Position numbers and translations under genes: made by a program. A stretch of DNA of 64,000 nt from positions 3,836,501 through 3,900,500 of the forward strand of contig NZ_FNTF01000002.1 in NCBI RefSeq assembly GCF_900105495.1, read 5' to 3'. Position 1 is the stretch's first letter, and every line of letters starts with the position of its first letter. The stretch is from Pseudomonas frederiksbergensis. Its GTDB lineage: Bacteria > Pseudomonadota > Gammaproteobacteria > Pseudomonadales > Pseudomonadaceae. The notes beneath the pieces were generated by a model. It did not search any database. It was not told the DNA's origin and saw nothing but the letters and a program-made list of their open reading frames with translations. Positions 8,200-16,460 of this stretch are shown piece after piece.

Positions 8200-8583
8200 T
8201 CAGCTGACGTACTGGGCTATTCCATTGCCAAACGACCAGTTCTCTTTCTTTACCTCCACCAGATTGATGAATACATCTTCCAGGCGCACCGCCAGTTCCG
8301 AGTTAAGGCTCTCGGCGATGGTTTTGTAGAGGAGTTTTTTCTGCTCGATCGTGCGGCCTTCGCTCAGGGTGATCTGAATCACCACCAGATTGTCGGTTCG
8401 ATTGATGCCCAGGTAGCCGGGATCAAAGATGAAATGCTGTTCGTCGTGCTCGGCCAGAATCTGGAAGTTATCGTTCTCGGGCACGGCGATGGCGCTGTGC
8501 AGGGCGGCGTAGATCAATTGCCCGACACGTTTGGCGTGAGTAGGGTCTTGATGCTTCTTGATGTCGACGCGAACGAGTGGCAT
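8200..8583 (-). CDS. Tautomerase family protein
   Basis: A 127-residue protein starting MPLVRVDI. After removal of Met this gives the N-terminal proline that is the catalytic base in the 4-oxalocrotonate tautomerase superfamily. The length and the LVVIQITLSEGRTIEQKKLLY and LEDVFINLVEVKKENWSFG segments fit the longer cis-CaaD/MSAD-like branch with two beta-alpha-beta units. The substrate is unknown. A long imperfect inverted repeat lies upstream at 8647-8689. Confidence 0.8.
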   Translation of the reverse strand: MPLVRVDIKKHQDPTHAKRVGQLIYAALHSAIAVPENDNFQILAEHDEQHFIFDPGYLGINRTDNLVVIQITLSEGRTIEQKKLLYKTIAESLNSELAVRLEDVFINLVEVKKENWSFGNGIAQYVS

Positions 8584-8646
8584 GAGAGGGCTCCGCAGGT
8601 AAGGGCTGACGGCCAGCAGTCGGAATCGAAATTACAGGACGACAAT

Positions 8647-8689
8647 CCTTTATTGGATAGATTTTTTTAGAACAGCTATTCAATAAAGG
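8647..8689. repeat. AT-rich inverted repeat upstream of the tautomerase gene
   Basis: CCTTTATTGGATAG (8647-8660) and CTATTCAATAAAGG (8676-8689) pair over 13 of 14 bases around a 15-base loop. It lies 64-106 bases before the tautomerase start at 8583, a distance suitable for an operator or promoter element. There is no T tract on the 3' side to suggest a terminator. Confidence 0.5.
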
Positions 8690-8854
8690 GATGCCAAGCA
8701 TCTGATCCGTTCAACCACTCCTCAGCTAAGTCTTTGCTTCTGCTGATTAATCCCGGACAATCGCGCCCCTGTTTCGGCCAGGGCGCTGCCTGTCGGATTT
8801 TTCCGACTCGTCCTGACCGGGTAGCAACTGACCGGAATGCGGAGATCCCACCGG

Positions 8855-10135
8855 ATGAATGATCAGGCCAATAGCGTCGACGAACGCTATGTATCGACGG
8901 CACCAGCGACGCTTGAGAGCTGGAATCGCCATGACACCACCTGGATGCTGGGCCTGTTTGGCACAGCCATCGGGGCCGGCACGCTGTTTTTGCCGATCAA
9001 CGCGGGTCTGGGCGGCTTCTGGCCGTTGCTGGTCCTGGCGGTGTTGGCGTTCCCCATGACGTTTTACGCACACCGTGGCCTGACCCGCTTCGTGTTGTCC
9101 GGACGCGAAGGCGCGGACATCACTGAAGTCGTGGAAGAGCACTTCGGGATCAAGGCTGGTGCGCTGATCACCTTGCTGTATTTCTTTGCGATCTTCCCGA
9201 TCCTGCTGATTTATAGCGTGGCCCTGACCAATACCGTGGGCAGTTTCCTCGAGCATCAATTGCACATCATGCCGCCACCGCGCGCCGTGCTGTCGCTGGT
9301 GCTGATCCTCGGCCTGTTGGCGGTGGTGCGTTGCGGCGAGCAGGTGATCGTCAAGGCGATGAGCCTGATGGTTTATCCGTTCATTGTTGCGCTGCTGTTC
9401 CTCGCGGTGTTCCTGATTCCACACTGGAACGGCGGCATTCTCGCCACCGCATCGACACTGCCGGAACCCTCGGCACTGTTGCATACGCTGTGGCTGGCGA
9501 TTCCGGTGATGGTGTTCTCGTTCAACCATTCGCCGATCATCTCGGCGTTCGCGGTGGACCAGAAGCGTCGTTACGGCGATCACGCCGAAGAGCGCAGCTC
9601 GCAGATCCTGTCCCGGGCCCACCTCTTGATGGTGGTGATGGTGTTGTTCTTCGTGTTCAGTTGCGTGCTGACCCTGTCGCCGGCGCAACTGGCGGAAGCC
9701 AAGGCGCAGAACCTGTCGATCCTGTCGTACCTGGCCAACCACTTCAGCAACCCGACCATCGCCTTCGCGGCGCCGTTGATTGCGTTCGTGGCCATTTCCA
9801 AGTCGTTCCTTGGCCACTACATCGGCGCCAGCGAAGGCCTTAAAGGTCTGATCGTGAAGAGTGGCAAGCGCCCGGCACCGAAGACCCTCGATCGCATGAC
9901 TGCCGCCTTCATGCTGGTGGTCTGCTGGATCGTTGCCACGCTGAACCCGAGCATTCTGGGGATGATCGAAACCCTCGGTGGTCCGATCATCGCCGCGATC
10001 CTGTTCCTGATGCCGATGTACGCAATCCGCAAGGTTCCGGCCATGGCGCGTTATCGCGGTCAGGCTTCCAACGTCTTCGTGACGGCGGTGGGCCTGGTGG
10101 CGATTTCGGCGTTGATCTATTCGCTGACAGCTTGA
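8855..10135 (+). CDS. Amino acid permease, HAAAP family (SdaC-like serine transporter)
   Basis: A polytopic inner-membrane protein of 426 residues with about eleven hydrophobic segments. The N-terminal WMLGLFGTAIGAGTLFLPIN is the typical first helix of the hydroxy/aromatic amino acid permeases (SdaC, TdcC), which import serine or threonine with protons or sodium. FSFNHSPIISAFAVDQK is also characteristic of the SdaC branch. The ATG at 8855 is preferred because GGAG lies ten bases before it; an upstream ATG at 8837 is in frame. It stands alone and is followed by a REPIN. Confidence 0.85.
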   Translation: MNDQANSVDERYVSTAPATLESWNRHDTTWMLGLFGTAIGAGTLFLPINAGLGGFWPLLVLAVLAFPMTFYAHRGLTRFVLSGREGADITEVVEEHFGIKAGALITLLYFFAIFPILLIYSVALTNTVGSFLEHQLHIMPPPRAVLSLVLILGLLAVVRCGEQVIVKAMSLMVYPFIVALLFLAVFLIPHWNGGILATASTLPEPSALLHTLWLAIPVMVFSFNHSPIISAFAVDQKRRYGDHAEERSSQILSRAHLLMVVMVLFFVFSCVLTLSPAQLAEAKAQNLSILSYLANHFSNPTIAFAAPLIAFVAISKSFLGHYIGASEGLKGLIVKSGKRPAPKTLDRMTAAFMLVVCWIVATLNPSILGMIETLGGPIIAAILFLMPMYAIRKVPAMARYRGQASNVFVTAVGLVAISALIYSLTA

Positions 10136-10177
10136 ATTTGAGCGACCACTGACGTTTCTATGGGGCTGTGAGTCCGC

Positions 10178-10243
10178 TATCGCGAGCAGGCTCACTCCCA
10201 CAGGTTCTGCACCCGTTCCTGTGGGAGCGAGCCTGCTCGCGAT
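10178..10243. repeat. REPIN (paired REP, GTGGGAGCGAGCCTGC type)
   Basis: Two REP sequences in inverted orientation, arms at about 10179-10204 and 10218-10243, 26 bases long with one mismatch. It lies between convergent genes. Confidence 0.85.
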
Positions 10244-10301
10244 GGGGGGCGCCTCGTTCTTCAGGTAAGCCAGGCAGTGGGCCCCATATTTCTTCAGGCA
10301 T

Positions 10302-10340
10302 AAAAAAACGCCGCTCATCTCACGATGGGCGGCGTTTTTT
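10302..10340. terminator. Bidirectional rho-independent terminator
   Basis: An ACGCCGC/GCGGCGT stem, extended by wobble pairs, is flanked by seven A on one side and six T on the other. It can end both the transporter transcript (+) and acnB (-). Confidence 0.85.
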
Positions 10341-10354
10341 ATTGCGTTGCAGCG

Positions 10355-12964
10355 TTAGGCTTGAACGACCGGGATGTTGGCGTTCGCAGCAGCTTCACGG
10401 AACTCGGCGATCTGGTCGAAGGACAGGTAGCGGTAGACATCGGCCGCCATGCTGTCGATCTTGCCAGCGTATTCCATGTACTCCTCGACGGTCGGCAGGC
10501 GACCCAGGATGGAAGCAACAGACGCCAGCTCGGCCGAAGCCAGGTAGACGTTCGCGCCGTCACCCAGACGGTTCGGGAAGTTACGGGTCGACGTCGACAC
10601 AACAGTGGAGTTCGGTTCTACACGTGCCTGGTTACCCATGCACAGCGAGCAGCCCGGCATTTCCATGCGTGCGCCGGCCTTGCCGTAGATGCCGTAGTAG
10701 CCTTCTTCGGTCAGCTGGTGAGCGTCCATTTTGGTCGGCGGCGATAGCCACAGACGGGTTGGCAGCTGGCCTTTGACCTGTTCCAGCAACTTGCCGGCAG
10801 CGCGGAAGTGGCCGATGTTGGTCATGCACGAACCGATGAACACTTCGTCGATTTTCTCGCCAGCAACGCTGGACAGCAGACGGGCGTCGTCCGGATCGTT
10901 TGGCGCGCAGAGCACAGGCTCCTTGATGTCGGCCAGGTCGATTTCGATGATTTCAGCGTATTCGGCGTCAGCATCGGCAACCATCAACTCAGGGTTGGCG
11001 ATCCAGGCTTCCATCGCTTGAGCACGACGTTCCAGGGTGCGCGCATCGCCGTAGCCTTCGCCGATCATCCAGCGCAGCAGGGTGACGTTGGAGCTCAGGT
11101 ACTCGGTGATCGACTCTTTCGACAGCTTGATGGTGCAACCGGCAGCCGAACGTTCGGCCGAGGCGTCGGACAGCTCGAACGCTTGCTCGATGCTCAGGTT
11201 GTCCAGGCCTTCGATTTCCAGGATGCGGCCGGAGAAGGCGTTCTTCTTGCCTTTCTTCTCGACGGTCAGCAGGCCAGCCTGAATCGCGAAGTAAGGAATG
11301 GCGTGAACCAGGTCACGCAGGGTGACGCCCGGTTGCATTTTGCCTTTGAAGCGCACCAGGATCGATTCCGGCATGTCCAGCGGCATAACGCCAGTGGCTG
11401 CGGCAAACGCGACCAGACCGGAACCGGCCGGGAACGAAATGCCCATCGGGAAACGGGTGTGCGAGTCACCACCGGTACCGACGGTGTCCGGCAGCAGCAT
11501 ACGGTTCAGCCAGCTGTGGATGATGCCGTCGCCCGGACGCAGGGAAACGCCGCCGCGGGTCATGATGAAGTCTGGCAGGGTGTGGTGGGTGGTCACGTCG
11601 ATCGGCTTAGGGTAAGCCGCGGTGTGGCAGAAGGACTGCATCACCAGATCGGTCGAGAAGCCCAGGCACGCCAGGTCTTTCAGTTCGTCACGGGTCATCG
11701 GACCGGTGGTGTCCTGGGAGCCGACGGTGGTCATCTTCGGTTCGCAGTAGGTGCCAGGACGAACGCCTTTGCCTTCTGGCAGGCCGCACGCCTTGCCGAC
11801 CATTTTCTGTGCCAGGGTGAAGCCTTTGCCGGTGTCGACAGGTGCTTCAGGCAGCTTGAACAGGTCGGTAGGGCCCAGGCCCAATTCGGCACGGGCCTTA
11901 TCGGTCAGGCCGCGACCGATGATCAGCGGAATCCGGCCGCCAGCGCGAACTTCGTCCAACAGCACCGGAGTCTTCATTTCGAAGGTGGTCAGGACTTCGT
12001 CAGTGCCGTGCTTGCAGACTTTGCCAGCATGCGGGTACAGGTCGATCACGTCGCCCATGTGCATGTTGGTAACGTCGAATTCGATTGGCAGTGCGCCCGC
12101 GTCTTCCATGGTGTTGTAGAAGATCGGAGCGATTTTGCTGCCGAAGCAGAAACCACCGGCACGCTTGTTCGGTACGAAAGGAACGTCGTCGCCGAAGAAC
12201 CACAGCACCGAGTTGGTGGCGGATTTACGCGAAGAACCGGTACCGACCACGTCACCGACGTAGGCGATCGGGAAGCCGGAGTTGCGCATTTCTTCGATCT
12301 GCTTCATCGGGCCGGTGACGCCCTGGACGTCAGGCACGATGCCTTCACGGGCCATTTTCAGCATGGCGAGGGCGTGCAGCGGGATGTCCGGGCGGGACCA
12401 GGCGTCCGGAGCAGGGGACAGGTCGTCGGTGTTGGTTTCGCCGGTGACCTTGAACACGCGAAGGCTGATCTTGTCGGCCAGGACAGGGCGGTTCTTGAAC
12501 CACTCGCCGTCAGCCCAGGATTGCAGCACGCCTTTAGCGTGAACGTTGCCGTTCTTGGCTTTTTCAGCGACGTCGTGGAAAGCGTCGAACATCAGCAGGG
12601 TGTGCTTGAGTTCTTCGGCAGCGACTGGCGCCAGTTCGGCGTCTTCCAGCAGATTGACCAGCGTCACGATGTTGTAGCCGCCCTGCATGGTGCCGAGCAG
12701 TTCAACAGCGCGTTTCTTGTCGATCAGAGGGGATTTTGCTTCGCCTTTGGCGAGGGCAGACAGGAAACCGGCCTTTACATAGGCTGCTTCGTCCACACCT
12801 GGCGGAATGCGATTGGTGATCAGGTCAACGAGGAAAGCTTCTTCGCCCGCCGGGGGATTCTTCAGCAGCTCGACCAGGCCTGCAGTTTGTTCGGCGTTTA
12901 GCGGCTGGGGAACGATACCCAGTGCTGCACGCTCTTCGATATGTTTGCGGTAGGCTTCAAGCAC
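10355..12964 (-). CDS. acnB: Aconitate hydratase B / 2-methylisocitrate dehydratase
   Basis: The main TCA-cycle aconitase, interconverting citrate and isocitrate; AcnB proteins also act on 2-methylisocitrate. Starting at GTG 12964 the protein has 869 residues (first residues [16 protein letters not shown]), the usual AcnB length; GAGGG lies nine bases upstream. A longer frame to 13012 lacks support. The helical N-terminal HEAT-like domain (about 1-160) is followed by the swivel domain ([16 protein letters not shown]) and the iron-sulfur core. Cluster cysteines are likely in [13 protein letters not shown] and [10 protein letters not shown] strongly structured region lies upstream at 13085-13226. 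Confidence 0.97.
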   Translation of the reverse strand: MLEAYRKHIEERAALGIVPQPLNAEQTAGLVELLKNPPAGEEAFLVDLITNRIPPGVDEAAYVKAGFLSALAKGEAKSPLIDKKRAVELLGTMQGGYNIVTLVNLLEDAELAPVAAEELKHTLLMFDAFHDVAEKAKNGNVHAKGVLQSWADGEWFKNRPVLADKISLRVFKVTGETNTDDLSPAPDAWSRPDIPLHALAMLKMAREGIVPDVQGVTGPMKQIEEMRNSGFPIAYVGDVVGTGSSRKSATNSVLWFFGDDVPFVPNKRAGGFCFGSKIAPIFYNTMEDAGALPIEFDVTNMHMGDVIDLYPHAGKVCKHGTDEVLTTFEMKTPVLLDEVRAGGRIPLIIGRGLTDKARAELGLGPTDLFKLPEAPVDTGKGFTLAQKMVGKACGLPEGKGVRPGTYCEPKMTTVGSQDTTGPMTRDELKDLACLGFSTDLVMQSFCHTAAYPKPIDVTTHHTLPDFIMTRGGVSLRPGDGIIHSWLNRMLLPDTVGTGGDSHTRFPMGISFPAGSGLVAFAAATGVMPLDMPESILVRFKGKMQPGVTLRDLVHAIPYFAIQAGLLTVEKKGKKNAFSGRILEIEGLDNLSIEQAFELSDASAERSAAGCTIKLSKESITEYLSSNVTLLRWMIGEGYGDARTLERRAQAMEAWIANPELMVADADAEYAEIIEIDLADIKEPVLCAPNDPDDARLLSSVAGEKIDEVFIGSCMTNIGHFRAAGKLLEQVKGQLPTRLWLSPPTKMDAHQLTEEGYYGIYGKAGARMEMPGCSLCMGNQARVEPNSTVVSTSTRNFPNRLGDGANVYLASAELASVASILGRLPTVEEYMEYAGKIDSMAADVYRYLSFDQIAEFREAAANANIPVVQA

Positions 12965-13084
12965 AGTTATTACCCTCATCAGTGGTCCCAAATGGGTGTC
13001 CGGGACGCTCATCCCGAAATTGCCGTACTCATGCGCTGCGTGGCGTTGTGGGCCGCTTAGCCAGAATTACCGACAATTCCTTAC

Positions 13085-13226
13085 AGAAGCTGCTTTCAAA
13101 GTTTTACGCCTGCAGAACGGGGGAGCTGATGAGGGTTGGCGTTGGGCTTTTCCCCGCTGGAAAAACCCTTCGCCAACACCGCTCTGAAGGAACGACTGTG
13201 CTCGTGACGCTTTGAAAACAGCTTCT
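13085..13226 (-). ncRNA. Structured acnB leader or small RNA (candidate)
   Basis: The outer arms at 13085-13101 and 13210-13226 pair over 17 positions. Inside them, 13135-13177 forms a second hairpin: a 7-bp stem (GTTGGCG with CGCCAAC), a 2x2 A-A internal loop, a 10-bp stem and a 5-base loop. On the minus (acnB) strand the single irregular pair in each stem is a G-U wobble; on the plus strand both would be A-C mismatches. This points to an RNA made in the acnB direction, ending about 120 bases before acnB. It could be part of the 5' UTR, a separate sRNA, or a MITE-like palindrome. Confidence 0.5.
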
Positions 13227-13315
13227 AACGGACATTGGCGCCTTAAAAGGCTGGCTGATTCTACGGCAAAAAAAATTTAAAGGTAAGTTGGCCCTCGAAC
13301 TTTGAGGGGTGATGA

Positions 13316-13337
13316 ATGTTAGACAAAGGGCTAACAT
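13316..13337. promoter_or_regulatory. Perfect 7-bp dyad upstream of DUF1289 gene
   Basis: ATGTTAG (13316-13322) and CTAACAT (13331-13337) are perfect complements around eight bases, centred about 47 bases before the ATG at 13374. It may be an operator or a leader hairpin; no regulator is identified. Confidence 0.4.
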
Positions 13338-13373
13338 GCCGACCTGTTCTGCTTTCCCGTGCTCTCCCAACCT

Positions 13374-13844
13374 ATGCCCAATCAGACCATCAAGACCCCC
13401 TGCGTCGGCCTCTGCTCCACTGTTTACGGTGATTTGGTGTGCCGAGGCTGCAAGCGTTTCCACCATGAAGTGATCAACTGGAATGGTTACAACGAGGAGG
13501 AAAAGCGCGCGGTGTGGCTGCGTCTTGAGCTATTGCTGTCCCAGGTGATGGCCAGCAAGCTTGAAGTTTTCGATCCCCAGCGCCTGCGTCTGCAGCTGGA
13601 GCAGCGCAAGATCCGCTTTGTGCCGCATCAGTCGGAATATTGCTGGGCGTATCAGTTGATCGCCCGGGGCGCGCGGGTCATCAACAACCTGGAAGCCTAC
13701 GGGATGGTGCTGATGCCGGAGTTTCGCGACTGGAACCTGCCGGAACTGCGGGATGCCATTGATCGGGAATTCTTTTTGCTCTCCGAGGCGCATTACCAGC
13801 GCTACATTGCGCCCGGTTTCCTCAAAGACGCGTTCGGCGGCTGA
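13374..13844 (+). CDS. DUF1289 domain protein
   Basis: A 156-residue protein whose first 35 residues carry the DUF1289 cysteine motif (TPCVGLCSTVYGDLVCRGCKRF), a likely zinc or iron-sulfur site, followed by a charged helical region. The family is widespread in proteobacteria and of unknown function. The ATG at 13374 is chosen; a GTG at 13359 is in frame, and neither has a clear ribosome binding site. It is divergent from acnB and followed by a REPIN. Confidence 0.8.
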   Translation: MPNQTIKTPCVGLCSTVYGDLVCRGCKRFHHEVINWNGYNEEEKRAVWLRLELLLSQVMASKLEVFDPQRLRLQLEQRKIRFVPHQSEYCWAYQLIARGARVINNLEAYGMVLMPEFRDWNLPELRDAIDREFFLLSEAHYQRYIAPGFLKDAFGG

Positions 13845-13850
13845 AAAGCA

Positions 13851-13939
13851 TCGCGGGCAAGCCACGCTCCCACAGGGTTTGTGTCGTGCACAATGGTTGT
13901 GATCGACACGAACCCTGTGGGAGCGTGGCTTGCCCGCGA
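13851..13939. repeat. REPIN (GCGGGCAAGCCACGC type)
   Basis: Perfect 29-base inverted arms at 13851-13879 and 13911-13939, with a further GTGTCG/CGACAC pair inside the loop. It lies between convergent genes. Confidence 0.9.
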
Positions 13940-13965
13940 AGGCGTCCTTATTGGCGCTGCCTATA

Positions 13966-14829
13966 TCAATGCTGGGTCACGATCTCCTCCAGATGGTCCA
14001 TGATCGTGTCCGGCTTCAGCACCAGCACATCGCTCTCCACCGCATCGAGCACCACTTCCGCCGTATTGCCGATCAACGCCCCTGACAAACCGGACCGCGC
14101 CACGGTACCAATCACCGTCACCGCCGCTTGCAGCTTGTGGACCATGAACGGAATCAACACATCCGCCGGGCCTTCCTCGATATGCAGGTGCTCGTCATCA
14201 ATATCGAATTCGGCCTGAAACGATTTGCACTGTTCGCGATAGCGCGCCTCGATGGTTTCGCTGAGCTGTAACGTCGGGTCGGCCGCCGACAGCATCGGCG
14301 ATGGATGGGCGCTGACCACGTGCAAATGGGCCTTCGCCAGGCTGGCGATGTCGTAACCGTGATCGACGATACAAGCGTGCAAGGTGCGGTGTTCGGCATC
14401 GGTATTACCGACATCGATTGCCGCCAGAATGACCCCGCCAGTCCAGGGTTTCGAGGTTTTGACCAGCAGCACCGGCGTCGGGCAGTAACGCAGCAGTTTC
14501 CAGTCCGCCGGGGTCAGCAGGGCTTTTTTCAGCGGGCTGTCGGGGTAATGTTGTTTGATCACCAGTCCGCAGCCTTCAGCCTGCTGCACATCGACAATGG
14601 TTTCGTGCAGGCTTTCGTTCCACGCCTGCTCGGTGGTGACGCTGTAGCCGTCCTCTATCAGCGCGGCCTTGAGCACGCCCAACATGCCGCTGTGGTCATG
14701 CTTGCGGTCGCAGACCAGCAGATGCAGATGAGCCTGGGTCACGCCGGCAATTAGCTTGGCCCGTTTGAGCGCCAGGCTTTCCGAGTGTTCAGGTTCGAGG
14801 ACCACCAGAATGCTGCGAATGGCTTGCAT
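13966..14829 (-). CDS. Universal stress protein, tandem UspA domains
   Basis: A 287-residue protein made of two UspA modules (about 1-145 and 150-287), as in UspE-type proteins. The N-terminal module starts MQAIRSILVVLEPEHSE. The C-terminal module ends with a likely ATP-binding G-rich loop (VIGTVARSGLSGALIGNTAE) and a closing VLVLKPD strand. The ATG at 14829 is chosen because GGAG lies nine bases upstream. A perfect ANR/FNR box at 14899-14912 with a -10 at 14870-14875 implies induction at low oxygen. In P. aeruginosa several Usp proteins are Anr-controlled and aid anaerobic survival. Confidence 0.9.
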   Translation of the reverse strand: MQAIRSILVVLEPEHSESLALKRAKLIAGVTQAHLHLLVCDRKHDHSGMLGVLKAALIEDGYSVTTEQAWNESLHETIVDVQQAEGCGLVIKQHYPDSPLKKALLTPADWKLLRYCPTPVLLVKTSKPWTGGVILAAIDVGNTDAEHRTLHACIVDHGYDIASLAKAHLHVVSAHPSPMLSAADPTLQLSETIEARYREQCKSFQAEFDIDDEHLHIEEGPADVLIPFMVHKLQAAVTVIGTVARSGLSGALIGNTAEVVLDAVESDVLVLKPDTIMDHLEEIVTQH

Positions 14830-14869
14830 GATCGGGATCTCCATGAAGTAAAAAATACTGCGTTGGACA

Positions 14870-14912
14870 ACTATAGTTGCTGGCTGGCCATTCGGGACTT
14901 GATGTATATCAA
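14870..14912 (-). promoter_or_regulatory. ANR/FNR-dependent promoter of the universal stress gene
   Basis: TTGAT-GTAT-ATCAA (14899-14912) is a perfect FNR/ANR consensus. On the minus strand a TATAGT -10 hexamer follows at 14875-14870 after 23 bases. This is the class II geometry, with the box centred near -41.5 and transcription starting near 14863, 34 bases before the ATG at 14829. Confidence 0.75.
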
Positions 14913-14989
14913 CGGTCGCGACTGGTGGTCTGCTGGCAGGCCGGTATAATCGGCGCCCTTCGATTTTGAACCTCTTGTCCGTGAGCCCC

Positions 14990-15598
14990 ATGATCCTTCC
15001 CGAAATTCACGAGTTCCTCGGCTGCCGCACCCCCGATGGCTGGGTTCAGGCCGCGCTGGCTGATCAGGAAACCCTGCTGATCGATCACAAAAACTGTGAA
15101 TTCAAGGCCGCCAGTACCGCGTTGAGCCTGATTGCCAAGTATCACTCCCACGTCGATCTGATCAACCTGATGTCGCGACTGGCCCGGGAAGAGCTGGTTC
15201 ACCATGAACAGGTCATGCGCCTGATGAAAAAGCGCAAGATCGAGCTGCGTCAGCTGTCCGCCGGGCGCTACGCTTCGGGCCTGCGCAAAGTGGTGCGCAG
15301 CCACGAGCCGGTCAAACTGGTGGACACCCTGGTGGTCGGCGCCTTTATCGAAGCCCGTAGCTGCGAGCGCTTTGAAGCGCTGGTGCCGCACCTGGATGAA
15401 GATTTGGGCAAGTTCTATTTCGGCCTGCTGAAAAGCGAGGCCCGGCATTTCCAGGGTTACCTGAAACTGGCCTACCAGTACGGTGACGCCAAGGACATCG
15501 CCCAGGTGATCGACAGGGTTCGCACCGCCGAGCAAGAGCTGATCGAGTCGCCGGACGTGGAGTTTCGTTTCCACAGCGGTGTGCCAGCGGCCGCCTGA
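14990..15598 (+). CDS. miaE: tRNA-(ms2io6A)-hydroxylase MiaE
   Basis: A ferritin-like di-iron monooxygenase of 202 residues that hydroxylates the isopentenyl side chain of ms2i6A at position 37 of tRNAs, giving ms2io6A. The likely iron ligands are in NCEFKAAS, REELVHHEQVM (ExxH), EARSCERFEAL and KSEARHFQGYL (second ExxH). The ATG at 14990 is chosen; a TTG at 14966 is in frame. A TATAAT sequence at 14945-14950 could be its -10, but no good -35 is visible. It is divergent from the stress-protein gene and ends in a strong terminator. Confidence 0.92.
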   Translation: MILPEIHEFLGCRTPDGWVQAALADQETLLIDHKNCEFKAASTALSLIAKYHSHVDLINLMSRLAREELVHHEQVMRLMKKRKIELRQLSAGRYASGLRKVVRSHEPVKLVDTLVVGAFIEARSCERFEALVPHLDEDLGKFYFGLLKSEARHFQGYLKLAYQYGDAKDIAQVIDRVRTAEQELIESPDVEFRFHSGVPAAA

Positions 15599-15647
15599 CG
15601 CTTCGACGGCAAATGTAAAAAACTCTTAAAAGTATGAAACATCTCCG

Positions 15648-15673
15648 AAAACCGGCCCCCGAGGCCGGTTTTT
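15648..15673 (+). terminator. Rho-independent terminator of miaE
   Basis: ACCGGCC-cccga-GGCCGGT stem with flanking A and T runs, 50 bases after the miaE stop. Confidence 0.88.
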
Positions 15674-15752
15674 GCTGCCTGCGATAACCGTCCGGTCACC
15701 GATTGGCGCCATAATGCCGGCCACTTCTCACAAGGGTTGGCAGACGGTCGTT

Positions 15753-16460
15753 ATGGATAGCCTGGGTTTTGGCAAAGTACTGCTGGTGGAAGACGACGAG
15801 AAGCTCGCCGGGCTGATCGCGCATTTCCTGTCGCAACATGGTTTTGAAGTCCGGCAGGTGCACCGCGGCGACCTCGCATTGGCCGCGTTCCTCGAATTCA
15901 AACCGAAAGTCGTCGTGCTCGACCTGATGCTGCCGGGCCAGAGCGGCCTGCACGTGTGCCGCGAGATCCGTAGCGTGTCCGACACGCCGATCGTCATTCT
16001 TACCGCCAAGGAAGACGACCTTGACCACATCCTCGGCCTGGAGTCCGGTGCCGATGACTACGTGATCAAACCGATCAAGCCGCCGGTTCTGCTCGCCCGG
16101 TTACGCGCCTTGCAACGCCGCCAGATGCCGGACAGCGGCGTGTGCAGCGCTCTGGAATTCGGCCATCTGAGTATCGACCGCAGCTGCCGGGTAGTGCGGC
16201 TGGCGGGAGAGGGCATCGAACTCACCACCATGGAGTTCGAACTGCTGTGGTTGCTGGCCAGCGCTGCCGGAAAAATCCTGTCCCGTGACGATATTCTCAA
16301 CCGCATGCGCGGCATCGCTTTCGACGGCCTGAACCGCAGCGTTGACGTCTACATCAGCAAACTACGGGGCAAGCTCAAGGACAACCCTCGAGAGCCGCTG
16401 TGTATCAAGACCGTATGGGGCAAGGGTTATCTGTTCAATCCGTTTGCGTGGGAGCGGTGA
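15753..16460 (+). CDS. OmpR-family response regulator, RstA/ParR-like
   Basis: A 235-residue response regulator. The receiver domain (about 6-118) has the acidic pocket VEDDE, the phospho-acceptor Asp in VVLDLMLPG and the Lys in VIKPIKPP. A winged-helix OmpR-type domain follows, ending in IKTVWGKGYLFNPFAWE, very like E. coli RstA. The start MDSLGFGKVLL at 15753 fits the fold; in-frame ATGs at 15672 and 15714 exist, and none has a strong ribosome site. The sensor kinase gene follows with no gap. RstA/RstB and ParR/ParS belong to one broad group; I cannot say which ortholog this is. Confidence 0.88.
   Translation: MDSLGFGKVLLVEDDEKLAGLIAHFLSQHGFEVRQVHRGDLALAAFLEFKPKVVVLDLMLPGQSGLHVCREIRSVSDTPIVILTAKEDDLDHILGLESGADDYVIKPIKPPVLLARLRALQRRQMPDSGVCSALEFGHLSIDRSCRVVRLAGEGIELTTMEFELLWLLASAAGKILSRDDILNRMRGIAFDGLNRSVDVYISKLRGKLKDNPREPLCIKTVWGKGYLFNPFAWER

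Larger units (their letters stand above)
12965..13373. other. 409-base divergent region between acnB and DUF1289 gene
   Basis: No protein-coding frame here looks real. The region holds a nested stem structure (13085-13226) on the acnB side and a 7-bp perfect dyad (13316-13337) on the DUF1289 side, with an A/T-rich run at 13267-13282 between them. The promoters of both genes must lie here, but I could not pick a confident -35/-10 pair. Confidence 0.5.

Noticed and set aside
8747..10318. A 523-codon minus-strand frame across the amino acid permease gene
   Set aside because: Antisense to eleven clear membrane helices and runs through a REPIN; no family features.
10808..12901. A 697-codon plus-strand open frame across acnB
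   Set aside because: It is antisense to a clear 869-residue AcnB; long antisense frames are expected at this GC content, and its translation shows no domain.
13104..13466. A 120-codon minus-strand frame in the acnB-DUF1289 gap
   Set aside because: It crosses the palindromic structure and the start of the DUF1289 gene, and has no recognisable domain.
14945..14950. TATAAT before miaE as a full sigma-70 promoter
   Set aside because: The hexamer is perfect, but no -35 sequence lies at a workable distance.
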